DNA of 42,053 bases from Vibrio sp. PID17_43 (GTDB lineage: Bacteria > Pseudomonadota > Gammaproteobacteria > Enterobacterales > Vibrionaceae), in NCBI RefSeq assembly GCF_002608565.1, contig NZ_LIXM01000031.1:1-42053 (forward strand), given 5' to 3'. Positions 16,655-24,399 of this stretch are shown one piece after another (position 1 is the first letter of the stretch; each line of letters starts with the position of its first letter). Both the position numbers and the translations under genes were made by a program. Under the pieces are notes generated by a model, which was given only the letters and a program-made list of their open reading frames with translations, had not been told where the DNA came from and did not search any database.

Positions 16655-16984
16655 TTAACGTTTGAGGGCAAAGTGTAGAAATTTGTCGCCATGATAAGTC
16701 AGCGTCCCTTTGTCACCTGGATTAAGAGCGTGGTAGTAATGTACCCCGATTTGAAATTCGCGTTTCGGTCCCATGGAACCGCGCTGCACATAAATCCAAT
16801 ACTCTTGATCGTCTTGGCCGGGCTTCGCGTCCGGTATATCGATCGCTTGTTTGTCTAATATGGTGACTTGTGCACTTTGCTCAGGGGCATTTTCACCGAA
16901 ATAATGCTTGCTATAAAAGCGAAAGAATACCCAAGCTCCTAGAGCGATCAGGGTGAGTAAAACTAAAATAAGTGAGATTGGCAT
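16655..16984 (-). CDS. DUF2500 membrane protein (YhhM-like)
   Basis: A 109-residue protein with one N-terminal membrane segment (ISLILVLLTLIALGAWVFFRF) and a soluble domain (EYWIYVQRGSMGPKREFQIG) characteristic of DUF2500. Function unknown. The start at 16984 is chosen because GGAGG lies five bases upstream; the ATG at 16996 would overlap that ribosome site. In E. coli yhhM is beside yhhL and yhhN near ftsY and rsmD; here yhhN-like, DUF1145 and rsmD genes follow within 4 kb, so part of that neighbourhood is kept in a reshuffled form. Confidence 0.85.
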   Translation of the reverse strand: MPISLILVLLTLIALGAWVFFRFYSKHYFGENAPEQSAQVTILDKQAIDIPDAKPGQDDQEYWIYVQRGSMGPKREFQIGVHYYHALNPGDKGTLTYHGDKFLHFALKR

Positions 16985-17223
16985 GATAACCTCCAATGTT
17001 TCATTGGTCCCTATTTTACAGAACTTCCTGATTAAACGATGAGTTGAGATAATTTTTTGATGATTTAGTAAATGGGGAGGGCTTTATTCGGCGCACTTCA
17101 CAGTTTATCTGCGTGTAAGGACACAAATTGAAAGGAAAATTGCATTTAGTATCTCGAAAAAACTCCAGATTTGTAGAAGAATGAAATGATGGATAAAGGA
17201 AGGATCAAGTAAGGAGGGGCACG

Positions 17224-17589
17224 ATGTCAGATATTGAGAAAGTTGTCATGCGTACCCGAACGATCGAAAAGCTTCTGCGAACACAATACCATGCAGAGGG
17301 GAAGGGACTACACCAACTGATCACCAGTTGTGAAGAGCGTTTGCCACATGATGTCATCGCAAAATTACGTTTTATTGCAACAGTGCGTAATAAGATCGTA
17401 CATGAAGAAAATTACAAACTGGACGATAGAAAAGGCTTTATGGCCGCCTGCGATGAATGTGAAAAAGAGTTGACGCCGAGAAGCTCTCGCTTTATCTGGC
17501 GAACGGCGATTTTGTTAATGACCTTGATTACGCTTGCCGCACTTGGTTTTTATTACTTGCATTGGGATATTCTGTCTAAGCATCTATAG
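17224..17589 (+). CDS. Small DUF4145-like protein with C-terminal membrane anchor
   Basis: A 121-residue protein with an excellent ribosome site (AAGGAGG, seven bases before the ATG). The N-terminal ~85 residues are a helical bundle with the motif LRFIATVRNKIVHEENYKL, the RNxxVHE pattern found in DUF4145/HEPN-like helical domains. A single membrane segment (TAILLMTLITLAALGFYYL) ends the protein. I do not know a function. The gene stands alone between the divergent DUF2500 gene and a strong terminator. Confidence 0.72.
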   Translation: MSDIEKVVMRTRTIEKLLRTQYHAEGKGLHQLITSCEERLPHDVIAKLRFIATVRNKIVHEENYKLDDRKGFMAACDECEKELTPRSSRFIWRTAILLMTLITLAALGFYYLHWDILSKHL

Positions 17590-17609
17590 TTGGCAAAAAA
17601 TAAATAATA

Positions 17610-17639
17610 AAAAAAGGGACGCGTACGCGTCCCTTTTTT
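17610..17639. terminator. Strong bidirectional terminator
   Basis: A near-perfect palindrome around GGGACGCGTACGCGTCCC, with flanking A6 and T6 runs. It separates the DUF4145-like gene from the convergent small ORF at 17655-17735. Confidence 0.92.
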
Positions 17640-17654
17640 ATTTAAATCAATTGG

Positions 17655-17735
17655 TTAGTACATCATTGGCAGTGTCATTAAACCCATAACTACTGCAATC
17701 ATTACCAGCCCCTGTTTCTGAGAAGAAGAAATCAT
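17655..17735 (-). CDS. Putative 26-residue membrane protein
   Basis: A short ORF with product MISSSQKQGLVMIAVVMGLM ending TLPMMY, that is a hydrophilic N-terminus and one hydrophobic segment. It has a good ribosome site (AAGGGG, seven bases before the ATG) and a well-spaced promoter upstream (TTGATC, 18 bases, TATATT), and it runs into the strong terminator at 17610-17639. These three signals together make a real gene likely in spite of its size. It has the look of the small single-span proteins often missed in annotation; no function is known to me. Confidence 0.6.
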   Translation of the reverse strand: MISSSQKQGLVMIAVVMGLMTLPMMY

Positions 17736-17774
17736 AACACTACCCCTTAAATCCTTGATGAACTCGATGTAATC

Positions 17775-17804
17775 AATATAGCACTGTTTTCAGGCTTTGA
17801 TCAA
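17775..17804 (-). promoter_or_regulatory. Promoter of the 26-residue ORF
   Basis: Minus-strand TTGATC (17799-17804), an 18-base spacer and TATATT (17775-17780), about 40 bases before the start codon. Confidence 0.55.
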
Positions 17805-18570
17805 CCAGATTGCCAAAAGGTTTTCAAAAATAATACTTAATCATTCATTATCACCGCTATTTGATGATTAAAACAGTGTTTTTTGACTTGGTTGCTAAGT
17901 GTTCTTATTGTGGTTTATTTCTCCTAATAAATTATAAATTATTGATTTTTATTAGTTAAAGTTCGTTACATTAATGGGGTGATAGTGTTTTTTTTTTCTG
18001 GTGGTGGTTTGGTTATGTATTTTTTGTGTGTTTCTCAAAAGTTGGGGAAATGGTGGTACTTTCTGGCAGGGGTGATTGAGTGTGTGGCTTGGTTGGTGTC
18101 ATTTTCTTATCAGATGAGAAAGTTATCGTGCTAAAAACGCAGCACTACGGATCCTATTGTCTAAGGTCGAGTTTTATTGAACAAACGCAACTATTGTCAT
18201 CAATATTAGATACTTAATATGTGTCAGTTGAGTTTTTATTCTATATTGTAACGGGGCGTCTGGGGGTTTTTGCTGTATCAAGGTTGCAATATTTCTGCTT
18301 TTGAATCGCTAATTGGGTGGATTTCTATTTTGTGTCGATAATTCCATCATACTGTCTGTATTGCGAGCATATTGATGGTTTTCTTTTCAATTTTTTCTGT
18401 ATGTTAATGCTAGTGGGGAGGCCTTCTATTGTGAGAGAAAGTATAAAGTGGTGGTCGGCGTAACGAATGTGTCGAATCGCTAGCGAGATCCAACTTTCAT
18501 AGATTGCACCTTTACATAGCGATTGGTCTACCTAGACTAGCGGCGAGGTAACATAAAAGGTGTATACGGC
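17805..18570. other. Gene-poor, AT-rich spacer
   Basis: About 770 bases with no convincing conserved gene. It holds inverted repeats near the small-ORF promoter (CACTGTTTT at 17782-17790 with AAAACAGTG at 17870-17878; TTAATCAT at 17837-17844 with ATGATTAA at 17864-17871). A 39-codon ORF at 18015-18134 (MYFLCVSQKLGKWWYFLAGV and onward) has no clear ribosome site. The base composition is more T-rich than the flanks. It may contain a small RNA or the remnant of a lost gene. Confidence 0.5.
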
Positions 18571-19191
18571 ATGTGGAGTTGGTTGGCAATTGGGCTATCG
18601 GGGCTATATTCCGTGTTGGGAGCGAAGCAAGTTAATCCAACACAATCCCTGATATTTAAAATTTTTACTCTGCTTTTGTTGTTTATTTTGGCAATTACTC
18701 AGGGCGACTCAGCAGCTCATACCTATTGGATTGCTGGCGGATTGATCGTTTTCATACTTGCAGACACGCTTCATTCATTCAAATCTCGCAAGCCGCTTTA
18801 CTTTGCTAGCTACTTGTTGGCCCAGATCTGTTATAGCAAAGCTTTTTGGGTGCAAATTAACGGCGAAGTTGTTTGGTGGCTTTTAGCGTTATTGTTGGCC
18901 GCAAGCATCGTTGCCTTTTTCTTGCTACTTCCTCAATTAGACTCTTTGGTATTTCCGGTCGTTGTTATGGGCATCATGCTTGTTTTCCTTGCGTGGTCAG
19001 CCGGTGACGTCTGGCTACATATTCCAAGTTATGCCAATGCGCTTGGTTTCACTGGGACGCTCGTTATGACGGGTTCCGCGCTTGTTTATGCTATTCATGG
19101 GTATCGTAAGCCAATGAAACATGCTTACTTGTGGGTGAGTGGGAGTTACTTTTTAGCGCATGCACTTATTGTGTCTTCCATCATTTATTAG
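18571..19191 (+). CDS. YhhN-family membrane protein (lysoplasmalogenase-like)
   Basis: A 206-residue integral membrane protein with about seven to eight hydrophobic segments, matching the YhhN family. Conserved features include the charged positions in GGLIVFILADTLHSF and the C-terminal segment. A human relative (TMEM86B) hydrolyses lysoplasmalogens, but bacterial members are poorly characterised. The neighbouring DUF2500 (yhhM-like), DUF1145 (yhhL) and rsmD genes match the E. coli yhhL-yhhM-yhhN neighbourhood. The ribosome site is weak (AAAAGG about 12 bases upstream). Confidence 0.75.
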   Translation: MWSWLAIGLSGLYSVLGAKQVNPTQSLIFKIFTLLLLFILAITQGDSAAHTYWIAGGLIVFILADTLHSFKSRKPLYFASYLLAQICYSKAFWVQINGEVVWWLLALLLAASIVAFFLLLPQLDSLVFPVVVMGIMLVFLAWSAGDVWLHIPSYANALGFTGTLVMTGSALVYAIHGYRKPMKHAYLWVSGSYFLAHALIVSSIIY

Positions 19192-19276
19192 GTTTAACAG
19201 ATCCTAACCTAAGTCAAAGCAACGTTAGCTGATTTGAGTACACTGACCACACTGAATTTGAACACTGGAGTTGATG

Positions 19277-19498
19277 ATGACTGAAATTCATGCCCATGAC
19301 CTACTAAACTTACTTCGCGAAACGCCAATGAATCGTGATGAGCTAGCGGCTCACTTTGGCGCAGAAGTGCGTTTTCATACCTGTAAGTTGAATGATCTAG
19401 ACTTAGATGCATTGCTAGAATTTTTGCTAAAACGCGAAAAAGTACTTGAACTGGAAGGTAAGTTTGTGGTGAACATGGCGCGTATCTGCAACCACTAA
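19277..19498 (+). CDS. YecH-family metal-binding protein (DUF2492)
   Basis: A 73-residue cytoplasmic protein. The N-terminal IHAHDLLNLL contains a His-X-His pair, and RFHTCKLNDLDLDALLEFL holds the conserved His/Cys pair thought to bind metal in the YecH family. The start at 19277 is best spaced from GGAG (six bases), although TTG/ATG codons at 19271 and 19274 are in frame. Role unknown. Confidence 0.83.
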   Translation: MTEIHAHDLLNLLRETPMNRDELAAHFGAEVRFHTCKLNDLDLDALLEFLLKREKVLELEGKFVVNMARICNH

Positions 19499-19600
19499 GC
19501 TCCGACCTAGTATGACCGAAGTGAGGGCGAATGTTTTTAATTGGCCCTCAAACATAGTCTCGCCTATACTGGCCGCCATCTTATTAGTCGAGGCCAGAAC

Positions 19601-20185
19601 ATGGACATTCTTTCAGCAGCGACCATGCTGTTTCTTATTATGGATCCTCTTGGCAATTTGCCGATAGTGTTGTCCATTCTCAAACATTTAGATGCGAAGC
19701 GTCGCCGAAAAGTACTGATTCGTGAACTCGTGTTTGCCTTGATGATTCTGATGCTGTTCTTGTTCGCAGGACAGAGCATCATGAGTTTCCTTCATGTTCA
19801 GCCGGAGACCTTGAGTATTTCTGGCGGCATCATTCTGTTTATCATCGCCATTAAGATGATTTTCCCAAGTGCTGGTAGCATTACCGGGCTGGCCGCAGGT
19901 GAAGAGCCGTTTATTGTGCCGATGGCCATCCCCATGATTGCTGGGCCTTCGGTTATCGCTGCACTGCTTTTACTTTCTTCTCAGCATCCAGACAAGATTA
20001 TGGAGTTGTCTGCCGCTGTATTGATTGCTTGGGGCGCCACTTTCTTCATCTTGATGTTCTACAGCTTCTTCCACCGGATTTTGGGAGAGCGTGGTCTCAA
20101 AGCGATTGAGCGTTTGATGGGATTGCTGTTGGTTATGATTTCTACCCAGATGTTTCTTGATGGCGTGAAGAGTTACATGGGTTAA
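19601..20185 (+). CDS. MarC-family inner-membrane protein (YhgN-like)
   Basis: A 194-residue protein with six hydrophobic segments. FLIMDPLGNLPIVLSILK near the N-terminus and EEPFIVPMAIPMIAGPSVIAALLLL are the family signatures of MarC/UPF0056. The start at 19601 (MDILSAATMLF) is chosen because the membrane domain begins there; the upstream in-frame codon at 19541 adds a non-conserved tail. Transport function has been proposed for relatives but not shown for this one. A terminator follows. Confidence 0.86.
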   Translation: MDILSAATMLFLIMDPLGNLPIVLSILKHLDAKRRRKVLIRELVFALMILMLFLFAGQSIMSFLHVQPETLSISGGIILFIIAIKMIFPSAGSITGLAAGEEPFIVPMAIPMIAGPSVIAALLLLSSQHPDKIMELSAAVLIAWGATFFILMFYSFFHRILGERGLKAIERLMGLLLVMISTQMFLDGVKSYMG

Positions 20186-20210
20186 ACTTTTGCTCATCGG
20201 ATGAATATAA

Positions 20211-20234
20211 AAAGCCGCTCTTGTGAGCGGCTTT
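20211..20234. terminator. Bidirectional terminator between MarC-family and DUF1145 genes
   Basis: A 10-bp perfect stem (AAAGCCGCTC with GAGCGGCTTT, loop TTGT) between convergent genes. Confidence 0.88.
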
Positions 20235-20249
20235 CGTTTATCTGTCTTA

Positions 20250-20516
20250 TTACATCATGTGCTTACGACGAATATCGAGCAGAGCAAAAATACCAAAAAT
20301 TAAAATCGAGTACTTTTCCCATGCGCTCATCTTAATTTTGTCACCAAACGCACCGATGAAGATCGCCATCTGCAAACCATGCATCATGAACAGGAATGCG
20401 GCCATGATGTACAGCGCGATAGCTGCTTTTCCTGGGAATGGCATAAAAATGTTGAGAATTAGTATAAACCAGACAAAGGCGATCGCCGCTTTTGCCAGTA
20501 TCAATAGCGCTTTCAT
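20250..20516 (-). CDS. yhhL: DUF1145 membrane protein (YhhL-like)
   Basis: An 88-residue protein with two to three hydrophobic segments (LLILAKAAIAFVWFILILN; LYIMAAFLFMMHGLQMAIF) and the family segment PFPGKAAIALY. It follows rsmD by 25 bases, as yhhL follows rsmD in E. coli, and has AGGA eight bases before the ATG. Function unknown. Confidence 0.84.
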   Translation of the reverse strand: MKALLILAKAAIAFVWFILILNIFMPFPGKAAIALYIMAAFLFMMHGLQMAIFIGAFGDKIKMSAWEKYSILIFGIFALLDIRRKHMM

Positions 20517-20541
20517 TTAACTATCCTTTTAAATCGAAACT

Positions 20542-21141
20542 TTAAGCTGGTGAGCGTGCGTATAAGCGATAACTCACTTGACCTGCGGTTTTTTCTCGGT
20601 GCAGGAGCCAGCTATCCGGAACCCCAGCCATGTTCAGCTCTTTTTCAGTTTCAATATAAATCATCGCATCTTCAGTCAGCCAGCCGTTTTGCTCTAGCAA
20701 GGTCACGGTTTCATCCAATAACCCTTTGCGAAACGGTGGATCGATGAATACTACGTGATGTGGCGTGCCCGGTTGCTTTAAAAAGCTCAGCGTATCGGTA
20801 TTTACCACATGGATATTGCTAGCATTAAGTGAGGCTACGTTTTTCTGTAGCTGCAGAAATGCTTGAGGGTTTAGCTCAATCATGGTCACTTGTTCCGCTT
20901 GGCGAGAAGCGGATTCAAAGCCTAAGCCGCCGGAACCTGCGAATAAGTCGAGGCACTTTGCTTGTGGTACATCTTGAGCTAACCAGTTAAACAGCGTTTC
21001 TTTTACGCGATCCGTGGTTGGACGCAGACCTTCTGCATCATGCACAGGTAGCTTTCTACCTCTCCATAAACCACTAATAATGCGAACAAAGCCCGTTGTT
21101 GGCTTTTTTTGTGAGGAGTTTTGCTGGCGACGTCTTACCAT
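20542..21141 (-). CDS. rsmD: 16S rRNA (guanine(966)-N2)-methyltransferase RsmD
   Basis: RsmD methylates G966 of 16S rRNA in the 30S subunit using S-adenosylmethionine. The 199-residue product has the SAM-binding LDLFAGSGGLGFES, the N6/N2-methyltransferase tetrapeptide in VFIDPPFRKG, and the N-terminal GLWRGRKLPVHDAEGLRPTTDRVKETLFNWL. It is divergent from ftsY, the standard arrangement in gamma-proteobacteria. No clear ribosome site lies in front of the ATG at 21141. Confidence 0.94.
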   Translation of the reverse strand: MVRRRQQNSSQKKPTTGFVRIISGLWRGRKLPVHDAEGLRPTTDRVKETLFNWLAQDVPQAKCLDLFAGSGGLGFESASRQAEQVTMIELNPQAFLQLQKNVASLNASNIHVVNTDTLSFLKQPGTPHHVVFIDPPFRKGLLDETVTLLEQNGWLTEDAMIYIETEKELNMAGVPDSWLLHREKTAGQVSYRLYARSPA

Positions 21142-21148
21142 AGATTTT

Positions 21149-21176
21149 TTGACCGCTAATAAAGTGATACTATAGC
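21149..21176 (+). promoter_or_regulatory. Candidate ftsY operon promoter
   Basis: TTGACC at 21149-21154, a 16-base spacer and TATAGC at 21171-21176. It would start a transcript near 21183, giving a leader of about 180 bases before ftsY. Confidence 0.5.
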
Positions 21177-21182
21177 CAATCG

Positions 21183-21201
21183 CCCAAGCTTTAAGCTTGG
21201 G
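21183..21201. repeat. Hairpin at the predicted 5' end of the ftsY transcript
   Basis: A perfect 8-bp stem CCCAAGCT with AGCTTGGG around the loop TTA. It begins within a few bases of the predicted transcription start, the position of known 5' stabilising hairpins. Confidence 0.7.
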
Positions 21202-21220
21202 TGCAGCCCAGAATATTCAA

Positions 21221-21287
21221 GATGACAGAGTGTAACACTAATAAGATTAGAATTACCTAATTGGAAAGTTAGCACAACTCTGTCATC
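21221..21287. repeat. Long-range 11-bp inverted repeat in the ftsY leader
   Basis: GATGACAGAGT at 21221-21231 pairs perfectly with ACTCTGTCATC at 21277-21287, enclosing 45 bases. Together with the hairpin at 21183 it would give the ftsY leader a defined structure. Confidence 0.7.
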
Positions 21288-21364
21288 AGGCTTTTCTGAA
21301 TCAGTCATTCTGTTTTCAGGAAAGCGTACTTAATAGATAAAGAGACAATCTAGGATAGCCCCAG

Positions 21365-22567
21365 ATGACGGAAAAAAAGAAGCGCGGATTACTTTCGTGG
21401 CTAGGTTTTGGTGATGAAGAGCAAAGCCAAAAGCCAACGCCGGAAGAGTCAGTAAAAGAAGAAGCAGCGGAAGCGCCTGCGACCGAGCAGAAACCAACGG
21501 AAGAAGTTGCCGAGCCGGTGGAAGAAAAAACAAGTGTGGAAGAAGAGTCAGTGAAAGCTGAGGCTGTTTCAGCAGAAGCAGAAGCAGAAGCAGAAGAGCC
21601 GCAAGCCCCCGTCGCTCCTCGTGTTCAAGAGCAGGAAAAACCGACCGAGAGCTTCTTTGCACGTCTTAAGCGCAGTCTAAGTCGAACCAAAGCCAACATT
21701 GGCGCAGGTTTCTTTGGTTTATTCAGCGGTAAAAAAATTGACGATGACCTCTTCGAAGAGCTAGAAGAGCAGCTATTGATTGCTGATGTGGGCATGAACA
21801 CCACAACAAAAATCATCAACAACCTGACAGAGAAAGCCTCTCGCGGCGATCTTAAAGATGGCGAAGCCCTTTATGGTCTGCTGAAAGAAGAGATGGCTGA
21901 AATCCTTGTTAAGGTTGAACAGCCTCTTGAAATCGACAGTGGCAAAACACCTTACGTTATTTTGATGGTTGGTGTGAACGGTGTGGGGAAAACCACCACG
22001 ATCGGTAAACTGGCGAAACAATTCCAAAATGAAGGTAAAAAAGTCATGCTTGCCGCAGGTGATACCTTCCGTGCTGCAGCCGTTGAACAGCTGCAAGTCT
22101 GGGGTGAGCGTAATAATGTACCTGTGATTGCTCAGCATACTGGCGCTGACAGTGCTTCGGTCATTTATGATGCGATTGAAGCAGCAAAAGCGCGTGGTGT
22201 GGATGTGGTGATTGCGGATACCGCAGGTCGTCTACAAAACAAAGCAAACCTGATGGAAGAGCTACGCAAGATCGTGCGCGTGATGAAGAAAATTGACGAT
22301 TCGGCACCGCATGAGATCATGCTAACGCTAGACGCAGGTACGGGTCAAAACGCCATTAGCCAAGCAAAACTTTTCAGTGATGTTGCGCCTCTAACCGGGA
22401 TTACCTTGACTAAGCTGGATGGGACAGCAAAAGGTGGTGTGATCTTTGCGATTGCCGATCAGTTCGAAATCCCAATTCGCTACATTGGTGTTGGTGAAGG
22501 TATCGAAGACTTGCGTCCTTTTGAAACTCAAGAGTTCATTGACGCTCTGTTTAGCCGTGAAGAGTAA
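21365..22567 (+). CDS. ftsY: Signal recognition particle receptor FtsY
   Basis: FtsY docks ribosome-SRP complexes at the membrane for co-translational insertion. The 400-residue product has the acidic A domain (about 1-100, Glu/Ala rich with EAEAEAE repeats) and the NG GTPase domain: G1 GVNGVGKTTTIGKLAKQF, the DTFRAAAVEQL insertion-box motif, DTAGRLQNK and TKLDGTAKGG. It heads the ftsY-ftsE-ftsX operon. The A domain is shorter than in E. coli (total 497 aa there). The ATG at 21365 has AGGA about 10 bases upstream. Confidence 0.97.
   Translation: MTEKKKRGLLSWLGFGDEEQSQKPTPEESVKEEAAEAPATEQKPTEEVAEPVEEKTSVEEESVKAEAVSAEAEAEAEEPQAPVAPRVQEQEKPTESFFARLKRSLSRTKANIGAGFFGLFSGKKIDDDLFEELEEQLLIADVGMNTTTKIINNLTEKASRGDLKDGEALYGLLKEEMAEILVKVEQPLEIDSGKTPYVILMVGVNGVGKTTTIGKLAKQFQNEGKKVMLAAGDTFRAAAVEQLQVWGERNNVPVIAQHTGADSASVIYDAIEAAKARGVDVVIADTAGRLQNKANLMEELRKIVRVMKKIDDSAPHEIMLTLDAGTGQNAISQAKLFSDVAPLTGITLTKLDGTAKGGVIFAIADQFEIPIRYIGVGEGIEDLRPFETQEFIDALFSREE
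21572..21595 (+). repeat. Coding hexanucleotide repeat in ftsY
   Basis: Four tandem copies of GCAGAA inside the acidic A domain, encoding alternating Ala-Glu. Changes in copy number would keep the frame and alter the domain by two residues per unit. Confidence 0.8.
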
Positions 22568-22590
22568 TTAGAGTTAGAGGAAATCAAACG

Positions 22591-23265
22591 GTGATCAAAT
22601 TTCAGCAAGTGAGCAAAGCTTACCGAGGTGGTCGACAAGCCCTGCAGAAAGTCGATTTTCACTTGAGGCGCGGAGAGATGGCGTTTTTAGGCGGACATTC
22701 TGGTGCAGGTAAAAGCACCTTGTTGAAATTGATATGTGCGATAGAGCGTCCAACCGATGGAAAAATCCATTTCAATGGTCATGACATCACACGTATCTCA
22801 AACAAAGACATTCCGTTTTTGCGCCGTAATATCGGAATTGTATTCCAAGATCACCGTCTTTTGATGGATCGCAGCGTGTTCGACAACGTGGCGCTGCCGA
22901 TGCGCATTGAATCCATTTCCGAAAATGAAATCAAACGCCGCGTTTCTGCAGCGTTGGATAAAACGGGCTTGCTCGATAAAGCCCGTTGTTTGCCTAGCCA
23001 GTTATCTGGTGGTGAACAGCAACGGGTGGGTATCGCACGTGCCGTGGTAAACCGGCCAACCTTGCTAGTGGCCGATGAGCCAACGGGTAACCTTGACCCT
23101 GAGCTGTCTAACCGCGTGTTACGACTGTTTGAAGAATTTAACCGGGCAGGCGTAACGATTCTCCTTGCGACGCACGATATCGGGTTAGTAAATACTCGCC
23201 CACAATATCGCCATTTTGAATTGAACCAAGGCTTCCTAAGTGAGGTAGAAGACTATGGTAGGTAA
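22591..23265 (+). CDS. ftsE: Cell-division ATP-binding protein FtsE
   Basis: The ATPase of the FtsEX complex, which activates peptidoglycan hydrolases at the septum through FtsX. The 224-residue product has Walker A GGHSGAGKSTLLKL, signature LSGGEQQRVGIARAVV, Walker B LLVADEPTGNLD and the switch His in LATHDIGLV. It starts at a GTG after AGAGGAAA, 23 bases after ftsY, and overlaps ftsX by 11 bases. Confidence 0.96.
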   Translation: MIKFQQVSKAYRGGRQALQKVDFHLRRGEMAFLGGHSGAGKSTLLKLICAIERPTDGKIHFNGHDITRISNKDIPFLRRNIGIVFQDHRLLMDRSVFDNVALPMRIESISENEIKRRVSAALDKTGLLDKARCLPSQLSGGEQQRVGIARAVVNRPTLLVADEPTGNLDPELSNRVLRLFEEFNRAGVTILLATHDIGLVNTRPQYRHFELNQGFLSEVEDYGR

Positions 23266-24223
23266 CAAGCGCACCCAGAAGAAAGGGAAAGGTCGCAGTG
23301 CCAAGCGTGCCAATACCGATGGTTTTTTTTCTGTCCATGCAAAACAAGCAAAATCTTCTTTCGGCGCGTTATGGCGTCGTCCTTTAGGTAACATTCTTAC
23401 TCTAGCCGTGATTTCGATGGCGTTGTCGATGCCCGCTTGTTTGTATTTGCTGGGGAAAAACCTCGCTGGAGCAGCTGAGGACGTCGCATCACCATCGCAA
23501 GTGAGTGCTTACTTAGTGGAAGGCATGCCTGATGCACGCGTGATGGTGTTAAAAGATCAAATCGAGACTTGGCCTTTAGTAAAAGAGGTGGAATATATTT
23601 CGCCGCAACAAGGTCTATCGGATTTAAGCCAATACGCCGGCTTTGACCAAGCGTTGAGCCTACTAAGTGGTTATGCATTACCTGGCGTGTTGGTGATTAC
23701 ACCCGATTCAGAAGTGAAGAGTGATATTCAGTCGATTGCCAAGCAAGTTCGTGAGCAACAAGACGTGACCGACGTGAGGCTCGATGAAGACTGGCTAGCA
23801 CGCCTTGATGCCATCAAAACTCTTGCTAGTATTATTGTTATCACCCTGACAATACTGATGTTGGGTGCGGTATTTTTAATCGTCGGTAATACATTGCGCT
23901 TTAATGTGCTGGCGAACAAAGAAGAGATTCAAACCATGAAGCTGATTGGGGCGACCGACAGCTTTATTCTTCGTCCTTATTTATACACGGGCATGTGGTT
24001 CGGTGTGTTGGGTGCAAGCATAGCATGGTTAGTGACGGCTTTGATCACCGTTGTTATGAATAATGCTGTGGAAAAGTTGGCGTCACTTTATGACAGCCAA
24101 TTCCGTTTGATTGGATTGAGTTGGGATGAATCTCTGTTGTTGATCATCACTGGTAGTTTACTGGGTTGTATCGCCGCACGAGTATCCGCGCAGCGTCACC
24201 TGAACGAAATTGAACCTGTTTAG
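23255..24223 (+). CDS. ftsX: Cell-division protein FtsX
   Basis: The membrane partner of FtsE. The 322-residue product has a basic N-terminal tail, a first membrane segment (NILTLAVISMALSMPACLYL), a periplasmic loop (about 70-180) that contacts hydrolase activators, and three further segments in the C-terminal FtsX/permease domain. The overlap with ftsE indicates coupled translation. The long Lys/Arg-rich tail is usual in gamma-proteobacteria. Confidence 0.95.
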   Translation: MVGNKRTQKKGKGRSAKRANTDGFFSVHAKQAKSSFGALWRRPLGNILTLAVISMALSMPACLYLLGKNLAGAAEDVASPSQVSAYLVEGMPDARVMVLKDQIETWPLVKEVEYISPQQGLSDLSQYAGFDQALSLLSGYALPGVLVITPDSEVKSDIQSIAKQVREQQDVTDVRLDEDWLARLDAIKTLASIIVITLTILMLGAVFLIVGNTLRFNVLANKEEIQTMKLIGATDSFILRPYLYTGMWFGVLGASIAWLVTALITVVMNNAVEKLASLYDSQFRLIGLSWDESLLLIITGSLLGCIAARVSAQRHLNEIEPV

Positions 24224-24315
24224 GTGATAAAGGTCTTATACTTGGAATTTATTAGCACAAGCTAATATCTCTCCTCTTGTTTAGACCATTTGTTTATGGA
24301 TAATTACTCGCCCTT

Positions 24316-24343
24316 CTTGAAACTTGTTCATTTTAAGTTCAAG
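24316..24343. repeat. Imperfect inverted repeat upstream of rpoH
   Basis: CTTGAAACTT and AAGTTCAAG pair with one bulged A, about 60 bases before the rpoH ATG in the 176-base ftsX-rpoH gap. It could be an mRNA hairpin or an operator; no T run follows it. Confidence 0.5.
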
Positions 24344-24399
24344 ATGGCGAAGCTAAATTGTAATGTAATGCTCCAGATCAGAGATTGATGAGGAATTGA

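Noticed and set aside
18015..18134. 39-codon hydrophobic ORF in the gene-poor spacer
   Set aside because: No clear ribosome site or promoter; kept only as part of the spacer description.
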